From the NCBI GenBank assembly GCA_963725395.1, contig CAVRYH010000005.1, positions 124,001 to 188,000 on the forward strand: a stretch of DNA of 64,000 nt. Direction: 5' to 3'. Source of the DNA: Bog-756 sp963725395. GTDB taxonomy: Bacteria; Actinomycetota; Acidimicrobiia; Acidimicrobiales; RAAP-2. Below, piece by piece: positions 26,560 through 34,660 of this stretch; positions within the stretch are counted from its first letter, which is position 1; every line of letters begins with the position of its first letter. The position numbers and the translations under genes are program-made. Below the pieces are notes generated by a model. The model made no database searches. It was not told the DNA's origin and saw only the letters and a list, made by a program, of their open reading frames with translations.

Positions 26560-26574
26560 ACGGAACGGTTGCGT
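26560..26574. promoter_or_regulatory. TetR operator-like dyad, copy 1
   Basis: ACGGAAC, G, GTTGCGT: a 7-bp dyad with one mismatch and one-base spacer, 69 bp upstream of the TetR start codon. It matches copy 2 at 26605-26619 in 14 of 15 positions. Confidence 0.65.
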
Positions 26575-26604
26575 TTCGCTCTCGGACGGTTTATGGTGAG
26601 GGGG

Positions 26605-26619
26605 ACGGAACGGTTCCGT
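26605..26619. promoter_or_regulatory. TetR operator-like dyad, copy 2
   Basis: ACGGAAC, G, GTTCCGT: a perfect 7-bp dyad with a one-base spacer, ending 24 bp before the GTG of the TetR gene. It is placed to block the promoter or the early transcript, so autorepression is expected. Confidence 0.75.
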
Positions 26620-26642
26620 TCTTATCCGAGAGGTTTCCCGGC

Positions 26643-27251
26643 GTGGTCATCACCGAGACGGACACAATCGAGCGAGAGGGTCGACCCTCGGGGGCGCGGG
26701 CCGCAGCCCGGCGTCAGGCCATTCTCGATGCCGCTCTCGGCCTGTTGATGGAGGTCGGCTACGACCGGCTGAGTATGGATGCACTGGCCGAACGGGCCCA
26801 TGCCGGCAAGGCCACCATCTACCGCCACTGGTCGGGAAAGGCCGAAGTCGTGGTCGAGGCCGTGCGGTGCCGCAAGTGCGACGACTTTGCGGCGCCGGTG
26901 GATACCGGTTCCCTGCGTGGTGACCTGCTGGCCTCGCTCAACCACAGCCGCGAGACCTTCAGCGAGGAGGACTCCGCCCTCCTCATCGGGATGGTCTCGG
27001 CCATGCACCACGACCAGGAACTGGCCGACCTGATGCGCCGGCAGCTCTTCGAGGCCAAGCAGGGCCTCTACGACGAGATCGTGTCCCGGGCCGTCCAGCG
27101 GGGCGAAGCCGTCTCCCTGGGCGCCTCGACGGTCGCCAACGAGGTCAGCTCGGCACTTTTCTTCAACCGTGTGGCAATGGGCGGCGAGGTGGACGAGGCC
27201 TTCGTCCTCCACTTGGTGGACGACGTCATCCTCCCTCTTCTCCGCTGCTGA
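26643..27251 (+). CDS. TetR-family repressor of the adjacent MFS transporter
   Basis: A 202-residue regulator. The DNA-binding domain covers about residues 18-68: RRQAILDAALGLLMEVGYDRLS, then MDALAERAHAGKATIYRHW and SGKAEVV. The C-terminal half is the helical ligand pocket. Two operator-like dyads lie upstream, and an EmrB/QacA-type efflux gene follows on the same strand after about 140 bases; this is the classic arrangement in which a drug releases the repressor and induces the pump. The start is GTG at 26643. Confidence 0.92.
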   Translation: MVITETDTIEREGRPSGARAAARRQAILDAALGLLMEVGYDRLSMDALAERAHAGKATIYRHWSGKAEVVVEAVRCRKCDDFAAPVDTGSLRGDLLASLNHSRETFSEEDSALLIGMVSAMHHDQELADLMRRQLFEAKQGLYDEIVSRAVQRGEAVSLGASTVANEVSSALFFNRVAMGGEVDEAFVLHLVDDVILPLLRC

Positions 27252-27392
27252 CCCACCGCACCCGCACCACCGACGAGTAGGGCCCCCGGCCGTCATCGTC
27301 GCGCGCCGTACTCATAGTCCCGTCGTACCGCTTGTTTCGCCGTTCCTCTGTTGCCATCCACACATCGACCCCTCCAGTCCCAAGGAGCCACC

Positions 27393-28886
27393 ATGACCAC
27401 CGTCACCGAAACAACCGGACCCCCGACACCGCTGAATCCGCGCGAGCAGGATCCCCGGCGGTGGGCGGCGCTGGCCGTCATCGCCATCGCCCAACTCATG
27501 GTGGTGCTCGACGCCTCGATCGTTACCATCGCCCTTCCCTCCGCCCAGCGATCACTTCACATCTCCACCGACAACCGGCAATGGATGGTGACGGCCTACA
27601 CCTTGGCGTTCGGTGGCCTCTTGCTGCTCGGCGGGAGGATCGCCGACTATGTCGGCCGCAAGCGCATGTTCATCATCGGCCTGCTCGGGTTCGCCAGCGC
27701 TTCGGCGCTCGGCGGCGCGGCCATAAGCGCTCCGATGCTGTTCGGTGCCCGGGCCCTCCAGGGGGCCTTCGCCGCCATGTTGGCGCCGGCCGCACTTTCC
27801 CTCATCACCGTGACGTTCACCGAGGTGAAGGAGCGGGCCACCGCGTTCGGCGTCTACGGAGCCATCGCCGGGGGTGGCGCGGCCATCGGCCTGATCATGG
27901 GGGGTATCCTCACCGAGTACGCCTCGTGGCGCTGGTGTCTCTTGGTCAATGTCCCGATCGCCATCGTGACGGCCATCGTGGCGGTACCGATTGTGCGGGA
28001 GAGCAAGGCCCACGGCAACACCAGCTATGACATCCCCGGGGCCGTCACCGTCACCGCCGGACTCGTGTCCCTTGTCTACAGCTTCACCCAGGCCGCCCAG
28101 AACGGTTGGACGGCCACCAGCACCCTGTCGTACCTGGGGGTGGCCATCGTCCTGCTCGTCGCGTTCGTGCTTATCGAGCTTCGAGCGAAGAACCCCCTGC
28201 TACCCATGCGGGTCGTCCTCGACCGCACCCGGGGCGGTTCGTTCTTGAGCTCACTGATGGTGGGCTCGGGACTGATGGGAATGTTCCTCTTCCTCACCTA
28301 CTACTTCCAGGGGAACCTCGGGTACTCGGCCCTGAAGACCGGTTTCGCGTTCCTGCCCTTCTCGGCCGGCATCATCCTGGCCGCCGGAGCATCGTCGAAG
28401 ATCATCCCCCGCACGGGGCCCAGGCCGGTGATGGTGATCGGCTTCTCTGCGGCCGCGTTGGGCATGGTCTGGCTGACTCAGATCGGGGCGCACACCAGTT
28501 TCGGCGCCCATGTGCTGCCGGCGGAGATCCTCATCAGCGTCGGCATGGGCCTGGCCTTCGTCCCGATGAGCAGCACGGCCCTGTTCGGGGTTCCGACCCA
28601 TGACGCCGGCGTGGCCAGTGCCACGCTCAATGCCAGTCAACAAATAGGCGGCTCGCTCGGCACTGCCCTACTCAACACCGTCTTTGCCTCGACGACGGCC
28701 GCCTACCTGGCCACTCGGGTCGCGACCCCGGCGGTGCGTGAAGCGGCACAGATCCGCGGCTATACCGTCGGCTTCGCCATCGGGGCGGTATTCCTGATCA
28801 TCGCTGCTCTGTCCGCCGGTTTCTTGGTCAGAGTCAACCGCGAGGACATGGCCGAGATGGACGCCCTGGCACTGGTCCCGGCCTGA
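27393..28886 (+). CDS. MFS drug efflux transporter, DHA2 (EmrB/QacA) type
   Basis: A 497-residue 14-helix proton antiporter. Motif A is GGRIADYVGRKRMF, and motif C-like GGGAAIGLIMGGILTEYASWRWCLLVNVPIA lies in helix 5 and beyond (residues about 160-190). LMVVLDASIVTIALPS at the first helix is the DHA2 signature. It should export toxic compounds across the membrane. The start is ATG at 27393, preceded by AAGGAG; ATG at 27351 would add 14 residues without support. It probably shares regulation with the TetR gene just upstream. Confidence 0.93.
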   Translation: MTTVTETTGPPTPLNPREQDPRRWAALAVIAIAQLMVVLDASIVTIALPSAQRSLHISTDNRQWMVTAYTLAFGGLLLLGGRIADYVGRKRMFIIGLLGFASASALGGAAISAPMLFGARALQGAFAAMLAPAALSLITVTFTEVKERATAFGVYGAIAGGGAAIGLIMGGILTEYASWRWCLLVNVPIAIVTAIVAVPIVRESKAHGNTSYDIPGAVTVTAGLVSLVYSFTQAAQNGWTATSTLSYLGVAIVLLVAFVLIELRAKNPLLPMRVVLDRTRGGSFLSSLMVGSGLMGMFLFLTYYFQGNLGYSALKTGFAFLPFSAGIILAAGASSKIIPRTGPRPVMVIGFSAAALGMVWLTQIGAHTSFGAHVLPAEILISVGMGLAFVPMSSTALFGVPTHDAGVASATLNASQQIGGSLGTALLNTVFASTTAAYLATRVATPAVREAAQIRGYTVGFAIGAVFLIIAALSAGFLVRVNREDMAEMDALALVPA

Positions 28887-29318
28887 GTCCAGCAGCAAGC
28901 GAGGCGGAGGTTGGCAAACCCAGCATCTCCTCTGTCGGACCGGCCGCCGTTCCTGCGCTCCGTCCACGTCTCCAGAACTGCCCCGACAACGTCGTTGGGG
29001 CAGTTCTGGGTGGTGCTGCCCTCGGAGCGACAGCGGCCGCGGGAGTTCGAGCCCGGTACGGCTGTCCCGGGCGAGCGCATTACGTCTCCTGGTGTAGCCC
29101 GAGACGACCTATGCCTCGTCGTGGTCGCGTTGCGGGGGTGTCGAACGGACGCCCTGTTCACGGCTGAGTCCGGTTGTGGCCCGTTTCACCCCGTCGGTAC
29201 TCGTCTGCTGCACGGAGTGCAACCAAAGGGAGTCGTATGCACGCACAGTCTCAGCGGACCCGCGCGAACCGAGGTCGCGAGACCGCGGCGGATCAGGACG
29301 TCGTGCCCGGAACAGCCC
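28887..29318. other. Convergent intergenic region, 432 bp
   Basis: It lies between the ends of the MFS and P450 genes. Apart from the strong hairpin at 28972-29009 I see no gene; frames here are not protein-like. Confidence 0.45.
28972..29009. terminator. Strong perfect hairpin between convergent genes
   Basis: CCAGAACTGCCCC (28972-28984) and GGGGCAGTTCTGG (28997-29009) form a perfect 13-bp stem around a 12-base loop, which itself contains AACG/CGTT. It sits 85 bases after the MFS stop and about 310 bases beyond the P450 stop. No T-tract follows. It is the strongest stem I found in the window, so a bidirectional terminator is the simplest reading. Confidence 0.65.
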
Positions 29319-30518
29319 TCAGCGGAACACGACATCCAGTCTGCGAGGTCCCCGGACTTGGCCTCCGGCCCAGAGCACATCGGCACTTTCGTCAAGGTGG
29401 AAGATGGGAACACGCTGCAGCCACTCCTCAAGGGCGACACGGAGCTCCATCCTCGCCAGGTTGGACCCGGCGCACCGATGGATGCCTGAGCCGAATGCCA
29501 CGTGCCGATTCTCTTGACGATCGAGAAGGATCTCGTCGGCGCGATCAAAGATGGACGGATCACGATTGGCCGCCGGGAAATTCAGGAGCACCTTGTCACC
29601 CTGCCTCATGGGGCAGCCGTTGAACTCGACGTCCTGGGTGACGGCCCGAGCCATCGTCACCGGCGAATAGGCGCGAAGGAGCTCCTCCACGCCCGTGTCC
29701 ATCAGGTCCGGATCCGACACGAGGCGCTCGCGGTCGTCCGGGTGCGTTGCCAGGTGCCAGAGAGACGACCCGATAGCGCTCCAGGTGGTGTCGATGCCGG
29801 CGATCATCGTGAGGATTGCCATGCCCAGGATCACCATGTCATCGACCGGGCCATCCTCCACCTCGGCGTGGAGCAGATAGGTCAGAAGGTCGTCCCCGTC
29901 GTTTTCCCGACGCTCGTTGATCCGGTCCCACAGGTAGTAGCCGATGCCGAACATGCCCCGCTCGACGCGTTCAGCGTCGTCGGCGAATTCGAGCACGTCA
30001 CGAACCCAGCCGGTGAAGGTGTCGGCGAGCTCCTCGGGGATGCCGAGGATCGCGCCGATCACGCGCACCGGTATCTGCTGGGCGTAGTCCGCCGCGGCGT
30101 CGGCCCTCCCGGTCACCAGGTGCGCGTCGAGCAGGGATCCGCATAGCGCCCTGGTCATCGGCTCGTAGGTCGTCACCCTCGTGTGGGAGAACCAGGGAAG
30201 AAGGAGCCGACGGGTCCACGTGTGCAGCGGTGGATCGGAGGTGATCGGTGGCAGGCCGTAGGTCAGGATCGGGCTTTCTTCCTCCTCCCTGGAATCGATG
30301 ACGCTGGTGTTCGACGAACTGAAGTGGTCGACGTCTCGGGCCAGCGCGGTGACGTCGGCGTAGGTCGTCGGGAGCCAGGCACGCCCCCGTCGATCGGTAC
30401 GAGCAATCGGGCACACGCGTCGCAGCTCGTCCCATCGAGGGAACGGGTCGCGCACGTAGGCTTCGTCGAGAACGTCGAAGTCCGAAGTCCAGTCGCTTAC
30501 CGGCTCGGTCCTCGCCAT
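29319..30518 (-). CDS. Cytochrome P450
   Basis: A 399-residue soluble bacterial P450. The I-helix oxygen-activation motif is AGIDTT (240-245), the K-helix ExxR is E279-R282, and the heme-binding loop FGSGIHRCAG puts the proximal cysteine at residue 349. It hydroxylates or otherwise oxidises an organic substrate using ferredoxin partners; no ferredoxin or reductase gene is adjacent. I chose ATG at 30518 because AGGAGG stands seven bases upstream; the upstream ATG at 30542 has no such site. The TetR-like paralogue B lies upstream on the same strand. Confidence 0.95.
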   Translation of the reverse strand: MARTEPVSDWTSDFDVLDEAYVRDPFPRWDELRRVCPIARTDRRGRAWLPTTYADVTALARDVDHFSSSNTSVIDSREEEESPILTYGLPPITSDPPLHTWTRRLLLPWFSHTRVTTYEPMTRALCGSLLDAHLVTGRADAAADYAQQIPVRVIGAILGIPEELADTFTGWVRDVLEFADDAERVERGMFGIGYYLWDRINERRENDGDDLLTYLLHAEVEDGPVDDMVILGMAILTMIAGIDTTWSAIGSSLWHLATHPDDRERLVSDPDLMDTGVEELLRAYSPVTMARAVTQDVEFNGCPMRQGDKVLLNFPAANRDPSIFDRADEILLDRQENRHVAFGSGIHRCAGSNLARMELRVALEEWLQRVPIFHLDESADVLWAGGQVRGPRRLDVVFR

Positions 30519-30945
30519 GTGCTGCCTCCTATCTCCGGGCAAATGTTGTGTACACGGGTCATCTCCACTGACGCATCGCCCGCCCGGCCGACACTCTGCC
30601 GGCCCTGCGTCGGGTTACCGACTTCGGCCCCTGGACTCTTCGAGCCCACGCTCGTCGTCATGCGCCAGCTGCTGTCGGCGACTAGAGCCTCATTGTCCCA
30701 CCAAGCGCTACACACATCGATCGGAATCCCGCACTGGTGTCGTCTTGCCATCTCCTTCACGCTCAACCGTAGGCGACGAGTCTGAAACGCGCCTTTCTGA
30801 TGAGGAGGGTCCGCGGCAGGCCAGGACTCTTTCGGGCCTCAGATTCCGATGCTCGGATAGTCCTCACCGTTACCGGCTCGGGGGCTCGATCACGGAACGT
30901 GCGCCTGCCGAGCACTGACACCACCGATCGGGCCGCTGCCGCCCG
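30519..30945. other. P450 upstream region, 427 bp
   Basis: No gene seen. A perfect 8-bp palindrome GTGTACAC at 30548-30555 lies about 30 bp upstream of the P450 start and could be an operator half of some kind. Confidence 0.35.
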
Positions 30946-31710
30946 TCAGACGTTCGGATCTGGCTCGAAGAACTCCTGGACAAGAGCGTGGAGCCCGATG
31001 CCGTAAATCGTCCACGTCTGATCTTCTCCACGTGGTCCCGTGGGACGGATGATTCCCAACATCTTGGTGTCAACCCGGTCCCGGAGCGAGCACCCCTCGG
31101 CCAGAGCGCCGGCTGCATTCAAGAACTGGGGGACTGTCAGGGGCTCCTTGGGCCGGTAGCCGAGGATTGCCATCAGCCCGCCGAACGCAGCGTGCCCTTG
31201 CTCATTGATCGTCTCATAGCTTCGCATGAGGGTTTCCAGGACCCGATGATGCCGGTCGGGCAGATCGCTCGACGCCGCCATGACCCAGAGGTTCATCCAC
31301 ACCGACCAGCTCGCTGAGCGTCGGAGCGCATCGCCGAGGGCTTCGCCGACGATCCGGCACACCTCGGACAATGTCGCTGCACGCGTGGCTGCGGTCGACA
31401 GATCGGATTCGGCCAGTACCGCCGCCACCAGCTCTGCGACCTCGGAGACGTTGGAGCGGTTGGTGTCCGATGCCAGCTCGACAAGTACGTCCGTCTGGTA
31501 GTCGGCCTGGTTCTCCCAGACGCGTCCGATCACCGATGCGTTGGACAGCCTGATGCCTGTCTCTGCCTCGACCCGGTCGAAGGCCCGCTTGAAGTTGAGG
31601 GCATCGGCCACGGTGCCGAGACCTTCCTCGAGGAGGATCGACCGCCCCGCGGCCAACAACATTGCTCGAAGATCCTCACGGCTCTGCCGTGGCCGCCGAT
31701 CAGCGCTCAT
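30946..31710 (-). CDS. Divergent TetR-like regulator, paralogue B
   Basis: A 254-residue homologue of the protein at 9314-10147. The N-terminal block RPRQSREDLRAMLLAAGRSILLEEG resembles TetR helix 1. The conserved ETGIRLSNASVI and RVWENQADYQTDVL occupy the place of the TetR recognition helix and following helix. Further shared blocks are PL.(V/F)(P/R)Q, AAGALAEGCSLR and GEDQTWTIYGIGLHALVQEF. I place the start at ATG 31710, five bases after GGGGAGG; the frame continues upstream for 90 codons of unlikely composition. Its location upstream of the P450 on the same strand hints at regulation of that gene. DNA binding is inferred. Confidence 0.68.
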   Translation of the reverse strand: MSADRRPRQSREDLRAMLLAAGRSILLEEGLGTVADALNFKRAFDRVEAETGIRLSNASVIGRVWENQADYQTDVLVELASDTNRSNVSEVAELVAAVLAESDLSTAATRAATLSEVCRIVGEALGDALRRSASWSVWMNLWVMAASSDLPDRHHRVLETLMRSYETINEQGHAAFGGLMAILGYRPKEPLTVPQFLNAAGALAEGCSLRDRVDTKMLGIIRPTGPRGEDQTWTIYGIGLHALVQEFFEPDPNV

Positions 31711-32003
31711 CAGACCTCCCCAGTGCCGACCGTCGGCGTAGCACCGACTGACATGGGCTCCTGCGGCAGCTCGATCCCGCCGATGCGATCGCCACGAGAG
31801 CTCAGCCCCGACTCTACCGAATGCAACTCCCAGTAACAAGCACTTCGATCCGAGAGGATCGCGATTCGAGCAGGTACTAGTAGGTCGTCCGAGACGGATC
31901 TCCGATGACCGGGCGATGCGACCGAGAAGCGCGTGGACCTCGGGGCCAGTCAGGGGTGAATGGCCATCTTCCGGTTGCAAATCCCCGGGTGTAGGGTTCG
32001 CCC

Positions 32004-32189
32004 ATGATCATCTGGTCCTACAAGTTGGAGCGGTTCGACCTGATGGCGAAGGACGGATTCGCCTCCGTGGAGACGGGCCTCAATCAGCTGGGGGACCAAG
32101 GCTGGGAGTTCGCCGGCGTGCAGACCATTGGGGAGCATCCGTTCGCCGTGTTCAAGCGGCCGGTCGACGTGGGAGAGGCCGCCGAGTAG
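32004..32189 (+). CDS. DUF4177-like small protein
   Basis: A 61-residue protein whose pattern, MIIWSYKLER at the start and LNQLGDQGWEFAGVQTIG in the middle, fits the small DUF4177 family (about 55-65 residues), whose function is unknown. No signal peptide or membrane helix. The ribosome binding site is weak. It is followed after 92 bases by the methyltransferase gene. Confidence 0.7.
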   Translation: MIIWSYKLERFDLMAKDGFASVETGLNQLGDQGWEFAGVQTIGEHPFAVFKRPVDVGEAAE

Positions 32190-32281
32190 TCCCGGCTCGG
32201 GCGCGCCGGATGGCCAGCCCCGATTTGCAGCTCAGCAGCCTCCAGCTAAACGAACCGCACTCATAACCGAGGGGGATCGGC

Positions 32282-33115
32282 GTGCCCAGCATCGAGGAGA
32301 ACCTCCACAAGTGGAACGAGGCCTATGGCTGGCAAGCCGGTGGCGAACCATGGTCGACCCCCTGGGGAGGCTCAAGCGCCCAGTGGTACGGCTGCGTCTA
32401 TCCGCGCATCCACCAATTCCTTCCCGCTCCCACCATCCTCGAGATCGCGCCAGGCTTCGGGCGATGGACCGAGTTCCTGCTTTCTCATTGTGCCGCGCTC
32501 ATCGGTGTTGACGTAGCACCTAAGTGCATCGAGGCATGCACTCAACGGTTCGCCGATCATCCTGAAGCCAGCTTCTTCACCAACGACGGGAATTACCTAC
32601 CGATGGTGGAAGACTCGTCAGTGGACTTCGCCTTCAGTTTCGATTCGCTGGTCCACGTGGAAATCGAAACCCTGGCCTCTTATCTCGCCGAGCTGGCGCG
32701 AGTGCTGAAGCCGGACGCCGTTGCTTTTCTGCACCATTCGAACTACGGCGCCTACCAGCGCTCTGCCCACGCGGTGGCACCGCTCCAGGGAGCCTTCGAG
32801 CGACTCCCGTCATCGGCGCAAGTCGGGCTCCTCCGCTTAGGAGCGTACCGAGGCACCCATTGGCGGGCCTCCAGTGTGACCGCCGACGGCGTCGTCGCCC
32901 TGAGCAACGAGGCCGGTCTGCACTGTGTGGGCCAGGAGCTCGTCAACTGGGAGGGCGGGGTACTTCTGCTCGATGCCATGTCGATCGTGACCCATCGCGG
33001 TTCTCGTTGGGACCGTCCGTACCGAGTCACAAAGAACTGGCTTTTCCGAACCGAGGCACGTGCCATCCGGCGGTGGGCCTCGGTATACGACGCCTCACCG
33101 ATACCCTCGGTCTGA
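32282..33115 (+). CDS. SAM-dependent methyltransferase, class I
   Basis: A 277-residue protein. The SAM-binding motif I is ILEIAPGFGRWTEFLL (residues about 52-67), followed by IGVDVAPKCIEAC and the post-motif VDFAFSFDSLVHVEIETL, then LARVLKPDAVAFLHH. The substrate is unknown. The start is GTG at 32282 with GAGGGGGA upstream. A C-terminal extension of about 90 residues with EARAIRRWASV is not recognised. Confidence 0.83.
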   Translation: MPSIEENLHKWNEAYGWQAGGEPWSTPWGGSSAQWYGCVYPRIHQFLPAPTILEIAPGFGRWTEFLLSHCAALIGVDVAPKCIEACTQRFADHPEASFFTNDGNYLPMVEDSSVDFAFSFDSLVHVEIETLASYLAELARVLKPDAVAFLHHSNYGAYQRSAHAVAPLQGAFERLPSSAQVGLLRLGAYRGTHWRASSVTADGVVALSNEAGLHCVGQELVNWEGGVLLLDAMSIVTHRGSRWDRPYRVTKNWLFRTEARAIRRWASVYDASPIPSV

Positions 33116-33334
33116 TTCCTGTGGAGTCAGCCGGTTCCTCGCACCGCTCAATCAGAACGACGGCGATGGCGTCGGAGACCGACCAACCCGCGGTTGCGCG
33201 TGCCGTTCACCACGAGCACCCTGCGGCGCAACGTTGCCATAACTGTTGAAACGGCCCCGAGAACGCCATGAGTGGTTCGATTGCGGACAGGCCCGACCGA
33301 CGGTTTCAAGAAGTCGCAGCTGCAGAAATGTCTG

Positions 33335-34570
33335 TTAGGTCGCAGCTAGCTGAGCCTCGAGCGCCTCGCGTCCAGTGATCGCAGAGAGTCTGTTGTCGGT
33401 CCACCCAGCGGGAACAGCGCGCAGCGCGGCAGTTCGGAGTGGTGCGAGAATTCGATGGTGTTCGGCCATGACCAAACCCAGTTGGCGCGCTTCCCTGACG
33501 ACCCGTCGAATCCTGCCGAGCCGACGCCTTTGAAACTCACTCAGGGCGAGATCGATGTTGTCGCCTCCCACGGAGATGCATTCGGCGAGCACGACGGCAT
33601 CCTCTATTGCCTGGCATCCACCCTGACCAAGATCCGGAGTCATCGGGTGCGCGGCGTCACCGATCAATGCAACTCTGCCACTTGTGATCCATTTGGGTGC
33701 GGGCCGGAAGTACACGGGAGTGGGCAGGAACGCCTCCTCTGGCGTCCGGTCCAGCAGGGTGGGAATCGGTTCGTGCCAATGACGGAAAAGACCTAGAAGG
33801 AAGCTGCGGTGATCTCTGATCTCCCCCCATTGGCCTTCCTTCAGTCTCACCAGTGGACTCCAGTAGACATCACCTCCCGGGAGCGGAGCCGCCATGAATT
33901 GCAGGCCATTGCCTACGCTGAGCCAGGCATTGTCAACAAGTCCGGGAGTCCTGACGACTCCACGCCACGCACACAAGCCGGAGTACCTCGGCGGATCCTC
34001 GTGAGGGGCGATGGATTGGCGAACCGTAGATCGGATCCCGTCCGCCGCGATGATGAGGTCTGCCTCCACCGATCCTCCGTCCTGGAATCGGAGAACGGGC
34101 GCCCGCGCGTTTGCTACCACTCCGGTGCATCGGATGCCGAGGATAGTGGGGATATCCTTCATCGTCGCGACCAGAACCCGTTGGAGTTCTGATCGCAGGA
34201 TCATGAGATTGGTGTTTTGGATCCTGCGAAGTACGGCACCGCCTGAGGAGCGAATGGCACCCTCGTCCTCCCACCGACCACTCGCCATCATTCGGTCCTC
34301 CAGACCGAGTCGGCCCAAAGCGGCGAGGGCATTGGGCCACAGGGAGAGTCCTGCACCCACTTCGCTGAACGACGTCCTCTGTTCGTAGAGCAGAATCTCG
34401 TGACCCCGCTGACCAAGCGCTATTGCTGCGGTGAGGCCGCCCACTCCTCCGCCTACGATGGCAACGTTCAGGCCCACGTCAGGAGTTTGTCGCTTGGCAG
34501 TGGGAGCGTGAACCGTCGGACTAATGAGACACGCCCGCAAGGCCGCCGGGCGGTCAGTTGCCATCGTCAC
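33335..34570 (-). CDS. FAD-dependent aromatic monooxygenase, salicylate-hydroxylase-like
   Basis: A 411-residue class A flavoprotein monooxygenase. The FAD fold is VAIVGGGVGGLTAAIALGQRG, the middle DG motif is LIIAADGIRSTVR, and the GD motif is VALIGDAAHPMTPDLGQGGCQAIEDA. It resembles enzymes that hydroxylate salicylate or 3/6-hydroxybenzoates with NAD(P)H. The first 31 residues before VGLNVAIVGGG are unusual; GTG at 34477 would give the typical family length of about 380, so the start is uncertain. No adjacent aromatic-degradation genes are present. Confidence 0.88.
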   Translation of the reverse strand: MTMATDRPAALRACLISPTVHAPTAKRQTPDVGLNVAIVGGGVGGLTAAIALGQRGHEILLYEQRTSFSEVGAGLSLWPNALAALGRLGLEDRMMASGRWEDEGAIRSSGGAVLRRIQNTNLMILRSELQRVLVATMKDIPTILGIRCTGVVANARAPVLRFQDGGSVEADLIIAADGIRSTVRQSIAPHEDPPRYSGLCAWRGVVRTPGLVDNAWLSVGNGLQFMAAPLPGGDVYWSPLVRLKEGQWGEIRDHRSFLLGLFRHWHEPIPTLLDRTPEEAFLPTPVYFRPAPKWITSGRVALIGDAAHPMTPDLGQGGCQAIEDAVVLAECISVGGDNIDLALSEFQRRRLGRIRRVVREARQLGLVMAEHHRILAPLRTAALRAVPAGWTDNRLSAITGREALEAQLAAT

Positions 34571-34660
34571 GCGGCTCCGGCGCGTTGATTGACCTCGCAG
34601 ACGGAGCCGGAGCAGGGGGAAGTCAGAACGAGTGGGCGCGTTGCCTGATGGTGCGGCACG

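Noticed and set aside
29041..29075. GTTCGAGCCC resembling a tRNA T-loop or integration site
   Set aside because: No cloverleaf can be built around it and there is no integrase or direct repeat nearby.
28911..29489. 192-codon plus-strand frame in the MFS/P450 gap
   Set aside because: It runs antisense into the P450 3' end and has no domain or plausible composition.
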